Positions 36,921 through 45,733 of a DNA stretch of 64,000 bases are shown one piece after another. A program made the translations under genes and the position numbers. Every line of letters starts with the position of its first letter. Position 1 is the first letter of the stretch. The notes beneath the pieces are model-generated. The model saw only the letters and a list, made by a program, of their open reading frames with translations, was not told the DNA's origin and did no database searches. This DNA is from Rarobacter faecitabidus. Its GTDB lineage: Bacteria > Actinomycetota > Actinomycetes > Actinomycetales > Cellulomonadaceae. The stretch lies in NCBI RefSeq assembly GCF_006716265.1, contig NZ_VFOS01000001.1, positions 1,364,001 through 1,428,000 of the forward strand, written 5' to 3'.

Positions 36921-37373
36921 ATGTCCAACATGAAGTTGCCTGCTCCCGACCCCGCACCAGGGCTGCCCGAATCGTTCTTCGATCGTATTGGCGGGCACGA
37001 GACCTTTGGCCGGCTGGTCGAACTCTTCTACCAGGGCGTCGCCGCCGACCCGATCCTCAACCCCATGTATCCCGAACGTGATTTCGGACCTGCCAAAGAG
37101 CGCCTCCAGCTCTTCCTCGAGCAGTACTGGGGCGGGCCCACGACGTACTCCGAGCGGCGCGGCCATCCGCGCCTGCGCATGCGGCATCAGCCGTATCACG
37201 TGAATCCCGAGGCACGGGACCATTGGCTCGCCTGCATGCGCGCCGCCGTCGAGGCCCTGGCTCTAGCCCCCGCCGACGAGGCGATCCTGTGGGACTATCT
37301 GGAACGCGCCGCGCACTCCCTGATCAACACCTTCGAACCCACTCCCCCGGTCCCCGGAGGTAACGCGGAATGA
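36921..37373 (+). CDS. glbO: Truncated haemoglobin, group II (trHbO)
   Basis: A 150-residue haem protein for oxygen/NO chemistry at the membrane. Group II features: FFDRIGGHETFGRLVELFYQ at the start, Tyr in PMYPE, YWGGPTTYSERRGHPRLRMRH with the proximal His, and HWLACM. The start may be ATG 36921 or ATG 36930; GATAAT lies 7 nt before 36930, which favours a leaderless start there. The last codons overlap tesB (ATGA). Confidence 0.93.
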   Translation: MSNMKLPAPDPAPGLPESFFDRIGGHETFGRLVELFYQGVAADPILNPMYPERDFGPAKERLQLFLEQYWGGPTTYSERRGHPRLRMRHQPYHVNPEARDHWLACMRAAVEALALAPADEAILWDYLERAAHSLINTFEPTPPVPGGNAE

Positions 37374-38287
37374 CATCGCCCGGCGACACTCATCGGCCCA
37401 CCGTTCAGGATGAGCCCTCCAGGCCGCTCGAGCAGCTATGGCAGGTGCTGAACCTCGTCCCGACGCTCGCCTCCGACGGGCGTCACGCGGACAGTTCCGT
37501 GTTCGCAGGCACGTCGCTCCATCAGCCGACCGGGCGTGTTTACGGCGGCCAGGTCCTCGCGCAGTCGCTGCTCGCCGCAGGCGCGACGGTGGTGCCGGAG
37601 CGGCTACCGCATTCCATTCACGGCTACTTCATGCGCCCGGGGGTCGTCGAGAAGCCGCTGCTCTTCGGCGTTGAGAAGTTACGAGATGGGAAGTCGTTCT
37701 CGGCGCGCCGGACGCACGCCTACCAGGAGGGCGAGCCGATCCTGTCGATGATCACCTCGTTCCAACTGCAGCAGCCGGGCCTTGAATTCGCTGTGCCAGC
37801 GCCGCAGGTGCCAGGGCCGGATGAACTGCCGACGGCCACCGAGCATCTCGCAGGGATCGATCATCCCGCTGCCGCGTTCTGGGGCACAGATTCACCCTTC
37901 GACATCCGTCACGTCGACGCGCCTCTGTTCCTGCGGCCTGACCCGCGCAAGGTTCCACACCAGCACGTGTGGCTGCGCTCCAAGGGGCGCGTCGAGGCGT
38001 CGCAACTTGAGCATCGTGCGGCGCTCGCCTACGCCTGCGATCAGTTGATCCTGGAACCGGTGATGCGCGGGAGTGGCATCTGCTGGATCACTCCGGGGCT
38101 CAACCTTGCCAGCATCGATCACGCCATGTGGTGGCACCGAGACGTACGCATCGATGAATGGCTGCTCTTCGAGTTGTCCGCGATCTCGGCCAGCGGTGGG
38201 CGGGGCCTTTCGACGGCTCGCGTCTTCGCCGCGGACGGCACGCTCGTTGCGACCATCAACCAGGAGGGAATGCTGCGCGTGCCGTAG
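37370..38287 (+). CDS. tesB: Acyl-CoA thioesterase II
   Basis: A 305-residue double-hotdog thioesterase hydrolysing medium- and long-chain acyl-CoA. RVYGGQVLAQSLLAA and SIHGYFMRPG define the N-terminal hotdog; SFSARRTHAYQEG and the C-terminal CWITPGLNLASIDHAMWWHR (with the catalytic Asp) define the second. It overlaps glbO by 4 nt (ATGA), so the two are translationally coupled. Confidence 0.94.
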   Translation: MTSPGDTHRPTVQDEPSRPLEQLWQVLNLVPTLASDGRHADSSVFAGTSLHQPTGRVYGGQVLAQSLLAAGATVVPERLPHSIHGYFMRPGVVEKPLLFGVEKLRDGKSFSARRTHAYQEGEPILSMITSFQLQQPGLEFAVPAPQVPGPDELPTATEHLAGIDHPAAAFWGTDSPFDIRHVDAPLFLRPDPRKVPHQHVWLRSKGRVEASQLEHRAALAYACDQLILEPVMRGSGICWITPGLNLASIDHAMWWHRDVRIDEWLLFELSAISASGGRGLSTARVFAADGTLVATINQEGMLRVP

Positions 38288-38411
38288 CCTGCGGGTCGGC
38301 TGTCGCCAACGTCTGCTGGCCCAGTCCGCAGCCGACTTGGGGGAACGACGGGCCGCGTGTGCCTGGATCTCGACGTTGCCAGCACGTGACCGGGTCGCTC
38401 GCCCCGGCGCG

Positions 38412-38879
38412 CTAGCGGCGGAAAGTCAGCGGAGGCGCCAGGGCACCCGTGAGCGCGGTCTTCTCCTCGGCCGTGAACTTGCGCGGCCGTTTGGTCTCGG
38501 GATCGATGAGAACGAGCGTCGTGCGTGCCCGGGCGCAGACGGTTTCGCCGTCGAACACCTCGTAGTCGATATCGAAGCTGGCGCCGCCGATCGCGGAGAT
38601 CCAGAGTTGGATACGCGCGGGCTCGGCGAGGTGACCCAGTTGCGCCAGGTACTCGATGCGGTGGCTGGCGACGAAGGTGAGCGTCTCGCCGCTGGTACCA
38701 GCGCCGATGACAGCGGTGTGGGGATCGGTCGGTTCGGCATCGACGCCGTTGCCCCGCCCATTCCAGAAGGCGGCAACGCGCGCTTCTTCCAGCAGCGTGA
38801 GCATCGCGACGTTGTTGACGTGCCCATAGGGGTCGAGGTCGCTCCAGCGAACGGGGACTCTGACGGTGAGCTTGGCCAT
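38412..38879 (-). CDS. 4HBT-family acyl-CoA thioesterase
   Basis: A 155-residue single-hotdog thioesterase of the YbgC/FadM type. The active-site motif is VRWSDLDPYGHVNNVAML with the catalytic Asp. It lies 57 nt downstream of ettA on the same strand, separated by a strong hairpin, and converges with tesB. The acyl substrate is unknown. Confidence 0.9.
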   Translation of the reverse strand: MAKLTVRVPVRWSDLDPYGHVNNVAMLTLLEEARVAAFWNGRGNGVDAEPTDPHTAVIGAGTSGETLTFVASHRIEYLAQLGHLAEPARIQLWISAIGGASFDIDYEVFDGETVCARARTTLVLIDPETKRPRKFTAEEKTALTGALAPPLTFRR

Positions 38880-38897
38880 GACTCCTCCGAAGGTGCC

Positions 38898-38927
38898 GCC
38901 CGGGCCGCCGGATTCGGCGGCCCGGGC
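38898..38927 (-). terminator. Hairpin between ettA and the thioesterase gene
   Basis: GCCCGGGCCGCCG and CGGCGGCCCGGGC form a perfect 13-bp stem with loop GATT, 10 nt past the ettA stop. It ends just before the ribosome binding site of the next gene, so it could also modulate that gene. Confidence 0.8.
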
Positions 38928-38936
38928 GTGGTTGTC

Positions 38937-40619
38937 TTAGTCGCGGGTGAGTTTGCGGTAGGTGACGCGGTGCGGGCGGGCCGCGTCCGCCCCGAGGCGG
39001 GCGACCTTGTTCTCCTCATACGAGGCGAAGTTTCCCTCGAACCAGTACCAGTTGGCCGGGTTTTCCTCGTTGCCCTCGTAGGCGAGGATGTGCGTCGCCA
39101 CGCGGTCGAGGAACCACCGGTCGTGGCTGACGACCACGGCACAGCCCGGGAACTCGAGCAGCGCGTTCTCGAGCGAGCCCAGTGTTTCGACATCGAGGTC
39201 GTTTGTCGGTTCGTCGAGGAGTAGCAGGTTTCCGCCCTGCTTGAGGGTCAGTGCCAGGTTGAGGCGGTTGCGCTCACCACCGGACAGCACGCCTGCGGGT
39301 TTCTGCTGATCGGGTCCCTTGAATCCGAACGAGGCCACGTAGGCGCGAGACGGGATTTCGACGTTTCCGACCTTGATGAAGTCGAGACCGTCGGAGACGA
39401 CCTCCCACAGGGTCTTCTTCGGGTCGATACCGCCGCGCGACTGATCGACGTATGAAATGTGGACGGTCTCACCGACCTTCAGGTCGCCGCCATCGAGCGG
39501 TTCGAGGCCGACGATCGTCTTGAACAGCGTCGTCTTTCCAACACCGTTCGGGCCGATGACGCCGACGATGCCGTTGCGCGGTAGCGTGAAGCTCAACCCA
39601 TCGATCAGTTTTCGGTCGCCGAACCCCTTCTCGAGGTTCTTGGCTTCGAGCACGACGCTTCCAAGGCGCGGCCCCGCTGGAATCTGGATCTCTTCGAAGT
39701 CGAGCTTGCGCGTACGCTCCGCCTCGGCGGCCATCTCCTCATAACGCTGCAGACGCGCCTTGGATTTCGCCTGTCGACCCTTGGCACTCTGACGGACCCA
39801 GTCGAGTTCCTCGGCCAGACGCTTAGCGAGCTTCGCGTCCTTCTTGCCCTGAACCTCAAGGCGGGCGCCCTTCTTCTCGAGGTAGGTCGAGTAGTTGCCC
39901 TCGTACGGGTATAGGCGTCCGCGGTCGACCTCGCAGATCCACTCGGCGACGTGATCGAGGAAGTATCGATCGTGGGTCACGGCGAGCACGGCGCCGGGGT
40001 AGGACGCGAGGTGCTGCTCGAGCCAGAGCACGCTCTCGGCATCGAGGTGGTTCGTGGGCTCGTCGAGGAGGAGCAGGTCGGGCTTCTCGAGCAGCAGCTT
40101 GCACAGTGCGACCCGGCGTCGCTCACCACCCGACAGGACCTTCACGTCGGCGTCCGGCGGGGGGCAGCGCAGGGCGTCCATCGCCTGTTCGAGTTGGCTG
40201 TCCAGATCCCACGCGTTCGCCGCGTCGATGTCCTCCTGCAGCGTGCCCATCTCGGCGAGAAGAGAGTCGAAATCGGCATCGGGCTCGGCCATCAGCGCGG
40301 AGATCTCATTGAAGCGGTCAAGCTTGCCCTTAATCTCGGCGACGCCCTCCTCGACGTTGCCCAGGACGGTCTTGTCGTCGTTCAACGGCGGCTCCTGCTG
40401 CAGGATGCCAACCGTGTATCCGGGCGAGAGGCGCGCCTCGCCGTTCGACGGCGAGTCCAGGCCCGCCATGATCTTGAGGATCGTTGACTTTCCCGCACCG
40501 TTGGGGCCAACGACACCGATCTTGGCACCAGGCAAGAAGTTCAGCGAAACGTCATCGAGGATGACCTTGTCGCCGTGCGCCTTGCGCGCCTTGTACATCG
40601 AGTAAATGAACTCAGCCAA
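38937..40619 (-). CDS. ettA: Energy-dependent translational throttle protein EttA (ABC-F)
   Basis: A soluble twin-ATPase that binds the ribosomal E site and gates the first peptide bond according to ATP/ADP. The 560-residue protein has two ABC cassettes: Walker A GPNGAGKST and GPNGVGKTT, signature LSGGERRRVALCK and LSGGERNRLNLAL, Walker B LLLDEPTNHLD and LLLDEPTNDLD. The EttA arm (DEVGTL-like loop near 95-135) and the P-site linker LAEELDWVRQSAKGRQAKSKARL are present. The start is TTG at 40619, fixed by MAEFIYSMYKARKAHGDKVILDD, with GAGAAA upstream. Confidence 0.95.
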   Translation of the reverse strand: MAEFIYSMYKARKAHGDKVILDDVSLNFLPGAKIGVVGPNGAGKSTILKIMAGLDSPSNGEARLSPGYTVGILQQEPPLNDDKTVLGNVEEGVAEIKGKLDRFNEISALMAEPDADFDSLLAEMGTLQEDIDAANAWDLDSQLEQAMDALRCPPPDADVKVLSGGERRRVALCKLLLEKPDLLLLDEPTNHLDAESVLWLEQHLASYPGAVLAVTHDRYFLDHVAEWICEVDRGRLYPYEGNYSTYLEKKGARLEVQGKKDAKLAKRLAEELDWVRQSAKGRQAKSKARLQRYEEMAAEAERTRKLDFEEIQIPAGPRLGSVVLEAKNLEKGFGDRKLIDGLSFTLPRNGIVGVIGPNGVGKTTLFKTIVGLEPLDGGDLKVGETVHISYVDQSRGGIDPKKTLWEVVSDGLDFIKVGNVEIPSRAYVASFGFKGPDQQKPAGVLSGGERNRLNLALTLKQGGNLLLLDEPTNDLDVETLGSLENALLEFPGCAVVVSHDRWFLDRVATHILAYEGNEENPANWYWFEGNFASYEENKVARLGADAARPHRVTYRKLTRD

Positions 40620-40753
40620 TGATTTCTCGTCTCTTCATCCGGGGCGTCGTGCCGAAGTCGCCGAACGCGATCCTCGTGCGTGGCACGAGGCGCGGTCCCG
40701 GGGCAGGTCCCGGTTCGGGGCGACCGTTGATCCAGCCGCCCATTCTACGCTGA

Positions 40754-40788
40754 ACGGCCCGGCGAAGGTTGAACATTCGCCGGGCCGT
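40754..40788 (-). terminator. Terminator between ssb and ettA
   Basis: ACGGCCCGGCGAA and TTCGCCGGGCCGT form a perfect 13-bp stem with a 9-nt loop, about 70 nt past the ssb stop. Confidence 0.85.
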
Positions 40789-40859
40789 CCGCGCTGGCAG
40801 GCGGACGCGCTAGAACGGCACGACTGCGCCGTGGGCCGAGGGCCGTTCATCCTTTCCGA

Positions 40860-41390
40860 TCACACGGGGACGCGAAGCGTGTCGTCGACCTCCAGTTCCT
40901 CGTCGCCCGCGTTCGTCAACTCCCCCGTTTCGGCGTCAACCCGGCGGTCGCTGTCGCCGGCTACGTCGTCGACTGCGGCCTCGGCCGCCTCGTTGTTCCC
41001 CTTGCCGAGTTCTTCGACAATGCGCACCGTGCGCGAGTAACGCGACGTTCCGAAGTTGAGATCGGGTCCGATCGAGTAGGCATCGATCACCAGTTGCGTG
41101 ACCGGTTCCCCATCCGCGTTGGTCCAGGTCTCCAGCCACGGGTGGCCGGTGACGACGACCGGATCGGACTTTCGGACCGACTCGGCAACGTTCTCGGCGA
41201 GCCGTCCCCACATGCGAACGGTGTACCAGGTGGTCTTCGCGTCGATCCAGTTGCCGGTCTCGCCGTCGCGCTGCCGAACAGAATCGGCGATGCGGAAACT
41301 GGCCACCTTATTGTGATTGGCGGTCTCCCGTAGCTCGGGAGTCGTACCGGCCCAGCCGTGGATCGTGAGCTCTGAGCGGCGGTTAGTCAT
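40860..41390 (-). CDS. ssb: Single-stranded DNA-binding protein
   Basis: A 176-residue OB-fold protein for single-stranded DNA. Motifs: LTIHGWAGTTPELR, VASFRIADSVRQRDGETGNW, TTWYTVRMWGRLAENV and VVVTGHPWLETW. The acidic tail is long but lacks the classic DDDIPF end, finishing DDTLRVPV, so this may be an accessory SSB paralogue rather than the replicative one. GGAGGTTCAC precedes ATG 41390. The longer frame to 41624 runs antisense through tRNA-Arg and is ignored. Confidence 0.9.
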   Translation of the reverse strand: MTNRRSELTIHGWAGTTPELRETANHNKVASFRIADSVRQRDGETGNWIDAKTTWYTVRMWGRLAENVAESVRKSDPVVVTGHPWLETWTNADGEPVTQLVIDAYSIGPDLNFGTSRYSRTVRIVEELGKGNNEAAEAAVDDVAGDSDRRVDAETGELTNAGDEELEVDDTLRVPV

Positions 41391-41546
41391 GTGAACCTCC
41401 AAGGTCGTGGCGCGCCAGGTGCGCGCCGTGCCAGGAATGTTTCCGCAAATGGCGACGGAGGACTCGTCCAAAAAGCCGTTGTGGAAAAGTTCCGCGCATC
41501 GCGGCATGACGCCAGGAACGGCTCCGGAGTAGGTAAGATCGACGGT

Positions 41547-41619
41547 GCCCCCGTAGCTCAAGGGATAGAGCAACGGCCTTCTAATCCGTAGGTTGCAGGT
41601 TCGAATCCTGTCGGGGGCG
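41547..41619 (+). tRNA. tRNA-Arg (TCT)
   Basis: A 73-nt cloverleaf. Acceptor GCCCCCG pairs with CGGGGGC, the anticodon loop is CTTCTAA (TCT), and the T arm is GCAGGTTCGAATCCTGT. CCA is not encoded. Confidence 0.97.
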
Positions 41620-41694
41620 CTCACTGAACAGGCGTCATTGCGAAATCTTCACTTTCCAGTGCTGCGCAAGGGCGCAAAAAGGGCGCAACCAGTC

Positions 41695-42396
41695 TCACGA
41701 AAGCGGCTCGATCAGCGCCGGATCGTCCCCACGCAACGGCGCAACCTCGTGATGGACAAGCTCGCGTGCGATCGGGAGTGACGCGGCGGCAACACGGTCG
41801 AGCAACTCCTGATCTCCGGCGACTGTCGGGTCGAGCCATTCATCCCAGAGGTCGCGCGGGAGGGGCACTGGCTCGCGGTCGTGCACGTCGGCGATTGTGT
41901 GCACGGCGTCCGAGGTGAGCATGGTCGCGGTGAGGTGCCAGCGGGCGTCGTCGTCCTTGTCGGCAGCAGGGTCGCGCCACCACGAGTAGAGGCCTGCGAG
42001 CGCGAGATCCCCGTCGGGCAGATGGATATAGTGCGGTCGGCGAGACGCCCCCTCGCCGACCCATTCGTAGTATCCGCTCGCCGGAATGATCGCGCGCTTG
42101 GACTTCACGGAAGCCTTGAAGGCTGGTTTCTCGGACGCGGATTCGATGCGCGCGTTGAAGGTCGCGAATCGAGACGTGAGCGTCTTGGACCACGGTGGAG
42201 TGAGTGACCACTGCGCCAGTGCGATGCGCCGCTGGAATTCCGCCTCACCGGCGACCGACTCGAGGAGGATCGGTATGGAACTGCTGGGGGGAATGTTCCA
42301 CGACGGCTCCCAGAGGTCGGCCGGTGCTTGCACCACAGCGCCGAAGATCCGCGCGAGATCGCCGACCGATTTCGGCTGAACGTAGCGACCGCACAT
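41695..42396 (-). CDS. SOS response-associated peptidase family (SRAP/HMCES) protein
   Basis: A 233-residue SRAP-domain protein that in homologues forms a covalent link through Cys2 with abasic sites in single-stranded DNA. The N terminus MCGRYV exposes Cys2 after Met removal. Other conserved parts are WNIPPSS, ARIESASEKPAFK, RAIIPASGYYEW (catalytic Glu) and TIADVHDREPVPLP (catalytic His in VHDRMP-type motif). The ATG has no clear ribosome binding site. It stands alone beside tRNA-Arg. Confidence 0.92.
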   Translation of the reverse strand: MCGRYVQPKSVGDLARIFGAVVQAPADLWEPSWNIPPSSSIPILLESVAGEAEFQRRIALAQWSLTPPWSKTLTSRFATFNARIESASEKPAFKASVKSKRAIIPASGYYEWVGEGASRRPHYIHLPDGDLALAGLYSWWRDPAADKDDDARWHLTATMLTSDAVHTIADVHDREPVPLPRDLWDEWLDPTVAGDQELLDRVAAASLPIARELVHHEVAPLRGDDPALIEPLS

Positions 42397-42706
42397 GAGA
42401 CGAGCATCGCACGAGAAGACCGTCCCAGCCTCCCGAAGGAAGGTGTGGGCGGCGCCTAGCCGCGTGTGAGTAGTGTCGCAGCCGCGTTCCGAAGAACTTC
42501 TGGTGGTGTGGAGTCCATGCGTTCTTCGTTAGCACAATGCCGTCACACACTGGGCGCCAATCCCCTGGGCGGCCAGCGACGGGGGTGGCAAACCCGGAAG
42601 GCGGCTGAGTTCCAGCGCTGCCGGTAACCTGCCGGACTCGATTCCATCGAAAGTGACGGCGCATTCCGGCTCGCTCCGGTTGATGAAAGCCCACGAGCGC
42701 CTTAAC
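42397..42706. other. Gene-free interval upstream of the regulator gene
   Basis: About 310 bases between divergent genes. No frame with good codon use or a ribosome binding site was found. One 8-bp inverted repeat (CGAAGAAC at 42490, GTTCTTCG at 42521) is present, of unknown meaning. Confidence 0.5.
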
Positions 42707-42726
42707 GTATAACCAAATGGTTATAC
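42707..42726. promoter_or_regulatory. Palindromic operator overlapping the regulator start codon
   Basis: GTATAACCAAATGGTTATAC is an inverted repeat with perfect 9-bp arms and a 2-nt centre; the ATG of the ArsR-type gene (42717) lies inside it. AT-rich dyads of this kind are normal ArsR-family targets. Binding here would block both RNA polymerase and the start codon, implying self-repression (inference). Confidence 0.7.
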
Positions 42727-43061
42727 AAACACAGTCGCAGCGCCTGACCGACGACGAGGTCGATCGGATCTTCCACGCCCTTGCCGACGCCACGCGCCGC
42801 GACATCATCCAGCGGACCCTCACAAGGGAGCAATCGCTGACCGAACTGGCCGCGGACTACGACATGTCGTTCGCGGCGGTCCACAAGCACGTCTCCGTCC
42901 TGGAGGGAGCCGGTCTCATCACCAAGCACGCCAATGGCCGCGCGCGCCTCGTCCAAGCCAATCCCAGCATGCTGCGCAAGGTGCGTGGCCTGCTCGACGA
43001 ATACGAACAGATCTGGCGCGGTCGCATCGAGCGCCTCGACGCTCTGCTCGCCGAGGATTGA
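42717..43061 (+). CDS. ArsR-family transcriptional regulator (SRPBCC-linked)
   Basis: A 114-residue winged-helix repressor. The HTH reads LADATRRDIIQRTL, then SLTELAADYDMSFAAVHKHVSVLEGAGLIT. No metal-binding Cys pair is present, and the type (LADPTRR...MSRPAVSKHLRVL) is the one paired with AHSA1/SRPBCC proteins rather than with metal pumps. No ribosome binding site is visible; a leaderless start within its own palindrome is likely. The double SRPBCC gene follows after 110 nt. Confidence 0.88.
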   Translation: MVIQTQSQRLTDDEVDRIFHALADATRRDIIQRTLTREQSLTELAADYDMSFAAVHKHVSVLEGAGLITKHANGRARLVQANPSMLRKVRGLLDEYEQIWRGRIERLDALLAED

Positions 43062-43171
43062 CCCGTGTCGACCCGGCTCGACAACGATTTACCCCGTCGA
43101 TCCAGCTCGCCGCACAACAGATCTCAGACCCTTCGAGGTTCCGCCGACCTCCGTCCCGAAAGGCAAGTTCC

Positions 43172-44146
43172 ATGCCCATCACGTCCGTCACCAAAGACCC
43201 CGAGAAAGTTACCCTGACCGTCGTCGCCGATTTCGCCGTGCCGGTCACCCGCCTATGGGACGCCTACGTCGACCCGCGCCAGATCGAGAAGTTCTGGGGT
43301 CCCCCGCAGTGGCCCGCCACCTTCACCCGCCACGACGTTGCCCCCGGCGGCCGCTCCGACTACTACATGACGGGACCCGACGGCGAGGAATCACACGGCT
43401 ACTGGAAGTTCCTCACGGTCACCGACGGCGAGTCCTTCGAGGTCGAGGACGGCTTCGCGACCAATGACGGCGAGCCGAAGACCGACATGCCCTCCATGCG
43501 GATGACGTTCTCCTTCGAGGCGACCCCGCAGGGATCGCGCCTGACCACCATCACCTATTTCAACTCCGCCGAGGAACTCGAGAAGCTGCTGGCGATGGGC
43601 ATGCAGGAAGGCATGACCGCCGCCATGGGGCAGATCGACGACATCCTGGCCGATCTCACCTCATACGCCGCCTCGCTGGCCACCTCACATCAGCTACTCA
43701 GCGACACAAAGGTGCGTATCTCGCGCATCATTCGCGGGAGCGTCGAGCAGATCTGGAAGGCACACCACGAGCCCGCGCTCCTGCGGCGCTGGCTGAAGGG
43801 CCCTGACGGTTGGGAAATGAGCGACTGTCAGGTCGCGACCACGCCGGGCGAGCACTACCGCTACGCCTGGCGGCAAGAAGGGGGTAACGCCGGTTTCGCG
43901 CTCATCGGTGAGCTGCTGGCCGCCGAACCGCCCTACCGAGCGGTCACCACGGAGTCGATGGAGGGCGCCCCCGGGCCCGCCACGCTCAATGAACTGACCC
44001 TCGCACCGGTTTCCGAGGGCACGCTTCTGACGTTCGTCATCACGTACGACAACGCTGAGATGCGCGACATGATCCTCGACACCGGAATGGTGTCGGGCAT
44101 GGAGGCGAGCTACGCCCGCCTGGAGTCCGAGGTCCTGGGCTCCTAA
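43172..44146 (+). CDS. Tandem SRPBCC (AHSA1-like) protein
   Basis: A 324-residue fusion of two SRPBCC/START-like domains. Domain 1 (about 1-165) has VTRLWDAYVDPRQIEKFWGPPQWP and GGRSDYYMTGPDG; domain 2 (about 175-320) has VEQIWKAHHEPALLRRWLKGPDGW and ATTPGEHYRYAWRQ. Both end in helices that include TYFNSAEELEKLLAMGMQEG and TYDNAEMRDMILDTGM. The pocket may bind a hydrophobic ligand; the function is unknown. It is downstream of the ArsR-type regulator and ends at a strong terminator, so the two form one unit. Confidence 0.9.
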   Translation: MPITSVTKDPEKVTLTVVADFAVPVTRLWDAYVDPRQIEKFWGPPQWPATFTRHDVAPGGRSDYYMTGPDGEESHGYWKFLTVTDGESFEVEDGFATNDGEPKTDMPSMRMTFSFEATPQGSRLTTITYFNSAEELEKLLAMGMQEGMTAAMGQIDDILADLTSYAASLATSHQLLSDTKVRISRIIRGSVEQIWKAHHEPALLRRWLKGPDGWEMSDCQVATTPGEHYRYAWRQEGGNAGFALIGELLAAEPPYRAVTTESMEGAPGPATLNELTLAPVSEGTLLTFVITYDNAEMRDMILDTGMVSGMEASYARLESEVLGS

Positions 44147-44160
44147 CCCGGCGGAATCCT

Positions 44161-44206
44161 GGGCAGGGACGAGCCCTCCGTCGCGACGGGGCGCTCGTCC
44201 CTGCCC
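44161..44206 (+). terminator. Terminator of the regulator-SRPBCC unit
   Basis: GGGCAGGGACGAGC and GCTCGTCCCTGCCC form a perfect 14-bp stem with further inner pairing, 15 nt past the stop. Confidence 0.88.
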
Positions 44207-44229
44207 CATTCAATGCCACACTAGAGCTC

Positions 44230-45300
44230 ATGGACGCTCACCCGCCCTATGTCTGGGAGCCGGATTTCCTCGGGGACGGCTACGAGTCGCTGGTCATGCC
44301 CCTCGGCGAGGACGATGAGGGCCCGGTCGTCGCCACGCTCGTTCGGCACCTGCCTGCGGCAACTCCGCGGCGGGGACTCCGCCAGCTTCCGCGCGAGTTG
44401 GAGGACGTGGACGTTCTGTATGTCCACGGCTGGTCCGACTATTTTTTCCAGACGCCGCTGGCGGAATTCTTCACCAAGCGGGGCGCCCGCTTCTTCGCGC
44501 TCGACCTGCGCAAGTACGGCCGTAGCCTGCTCGCAGGGCAAACCCCGGGATTCATCACCGATCTGGCCACATACGACGACGACATCGAGGCAGCGCTCAC
44601 CGAGATTCGCCGATCGGATCCAACTCTCGAGGGTCGGCGCCGCCTGTTTCTGCTCGGGCATTCCACGGGAGGTCTCATCTTCAGCCTCTGGGCTGCCAGG
44701 CACCCGGGCGCCGCCGACGGCCTGATCCTGAACTCGCCGTGGCTCGAATTCCAGCTCAGTTCAGTGGTCCGGGCCGCCATCACGCCGCTGGTCGGCCTCC
44801 AGGCCGCGATACGCCCGCAGGACACCGCCCCCAATGTCGACTTCGGGTTCTACGCGCGCGCGGTGCGAGAATGCGCGGATCCCTCTCAGCCCATGACGAT
44901 CAACGAGGAGTGGCGCCCGGATCACACCATGCCGGTCAGGTCGGGATGGCTCAACGCCATCCTCGCCGGACACGCGCAGGTGCAGGGTGGGCTCAATATC
45001 CGGGTGCCGATCTGCGTCCTTTTGTCCGCGCGCTCCGCGGTGCCCACCAGGTGGTCCGACGCGCTGACCCGGGCGGACAGCGTCCTCACCGTGGACGAGA
45101 TCGCCCGCGCCGCGTTGAAACTCGGCAGTTCGGTGAACATCGAACGGATCGACGGCGCGCTGCACGATGTCTTCTTGTCGCACCACGACGCGCGAATGGA
45201 CGCGTACCGGCGAATCGACCGCTGGTTCGCGGGACGATCGGACCGGCGGTGGCTGCGAAGCGAGGAACGGTCCTCGACGCTATTCGGCGTGGGCCGCTAG
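44230..45300 (+). CDS. Alpha/beta hydrolase (serine aminopeptidase S33-like)
   Basis: A 356-residue cytoplasmic hydrolase of the monoacylglycerol-lipase/S33 group. YVHGWSDYFFQ gives the oxyanion His-Gly, FFALDLRKYGRS the strand before the cap, and LLGHSTGGLIF the nucleophile elbow with Ser. The C-terminal His is probably in IDGALHDVFLS. The substrate is unknown. Its last 21 bases overlap the convergent Zur/Fur gene. Confidence 0.9.
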   Translation: MDAHPPYVWEPDFLGDGYESLVMPLGEDDEGPVVATLVRHLPAATPRRGLRQLPRELEDVDVLYVHGWSDYFFQTPLAEFFTKRGARFFALDLRKYGRSLLAGQTPGFITDLATYDDDIEAALTEIRRSDPTLEGRRRLFLLGHSTGGLIFSLWAARHPGAADGLILNSPWLEFQLSSVVRAAITPLVGLQAAIRPQDTAPNVDFGFYARAVRECADPSQPMTINEEWRPDHTMPVRSGWLNAILAGHAQVQGGLNIRVPICVLLSARSAVPTRWSDALTRADSVLTVDEIARAALKLGSSVNIERIDGALHDVFLSHHDARMDAYRRIDRWFAGRSDRRWLRSEERSSTLFGVGR

Positions 45301-45696
45301 TCCCTGGCAGTCGCGGCAACGACCGAACACGTCAAGGACGTGCCGCACCGGCGTAAACCCATTCTCGGCGCAGACCTGCTCGACCCACGATTCCATCGGC
45401 GGGTCGATCTCGATGGTGGCACCGCAATCGACGCAGATCAGGTGATGGTGGTGGCCATCGGCGTCCTCACACGCTCGGAACAGCTGAGTGCCATCCTCTG
45501 TGTGGATCGAATCGGCCTCGTCCGACCGCACCATGTCGGCAAGCGCACGGTAAACGGTGGCGAGCCCTACGGTCTCCCCCGCCGCGCGCATGCTGGCGTG
45601 CAAATCCTGGGCGGACACGAAGCCGGGCTGATGACCGAGCGCCGTTCGCACGGCGGTGCGCTGCCGGGTGTTGCGCTGTGGCGCAGTCTTCGTCAT
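45280..45696 (-). CDS. Fur-family metal regulator (Zur-like)
   Basis: A 138-residue DNA-binding repressor. The HTH covers TRQRTAVRTALGHQPGFVSAQDLH to ATVYRALADMV. Metal sites: the His-rich DADGHHHHLICVDCGATIEI, and a second CxxC (GRCRDC) that with the first holds structural zinc. The pattern is closer to FurB/Zur (zinc) than iron Fur, but specificity is inferred. Start M6 (ATG 45696) has GGGAG upstream; ATG 45711 is the alternative. It overlaps the end of the convergent hydrolase gene. Confidence 0.88.
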   Translation of the reverse strand: MTKTAPQRNTRQRTAVRTALGHQPGFVSAQDLHASMRAAGETVGLATVYRALADMVRSDEADSIHTEDGTQLFRACEDADGHHHHLICVDCGATIEIDPPMESWVEQVCAENGFTPVRHVLDVFGRCRDCQGLAAHAE

Positions 45697-45733
45697 TTCG
45701 GCTCCCGCCATCGTCCCCCTCCGGGCCCGCCGG

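Noticed and set aside
40860-41624. Longer ssb frame beginning MSAPDRIRTCNLR
   Set aside because: The added N terminus is the antisense translation of tRNA-Arg, a well-known annotation artefact; the ribosome binding site is at ATG 41390.
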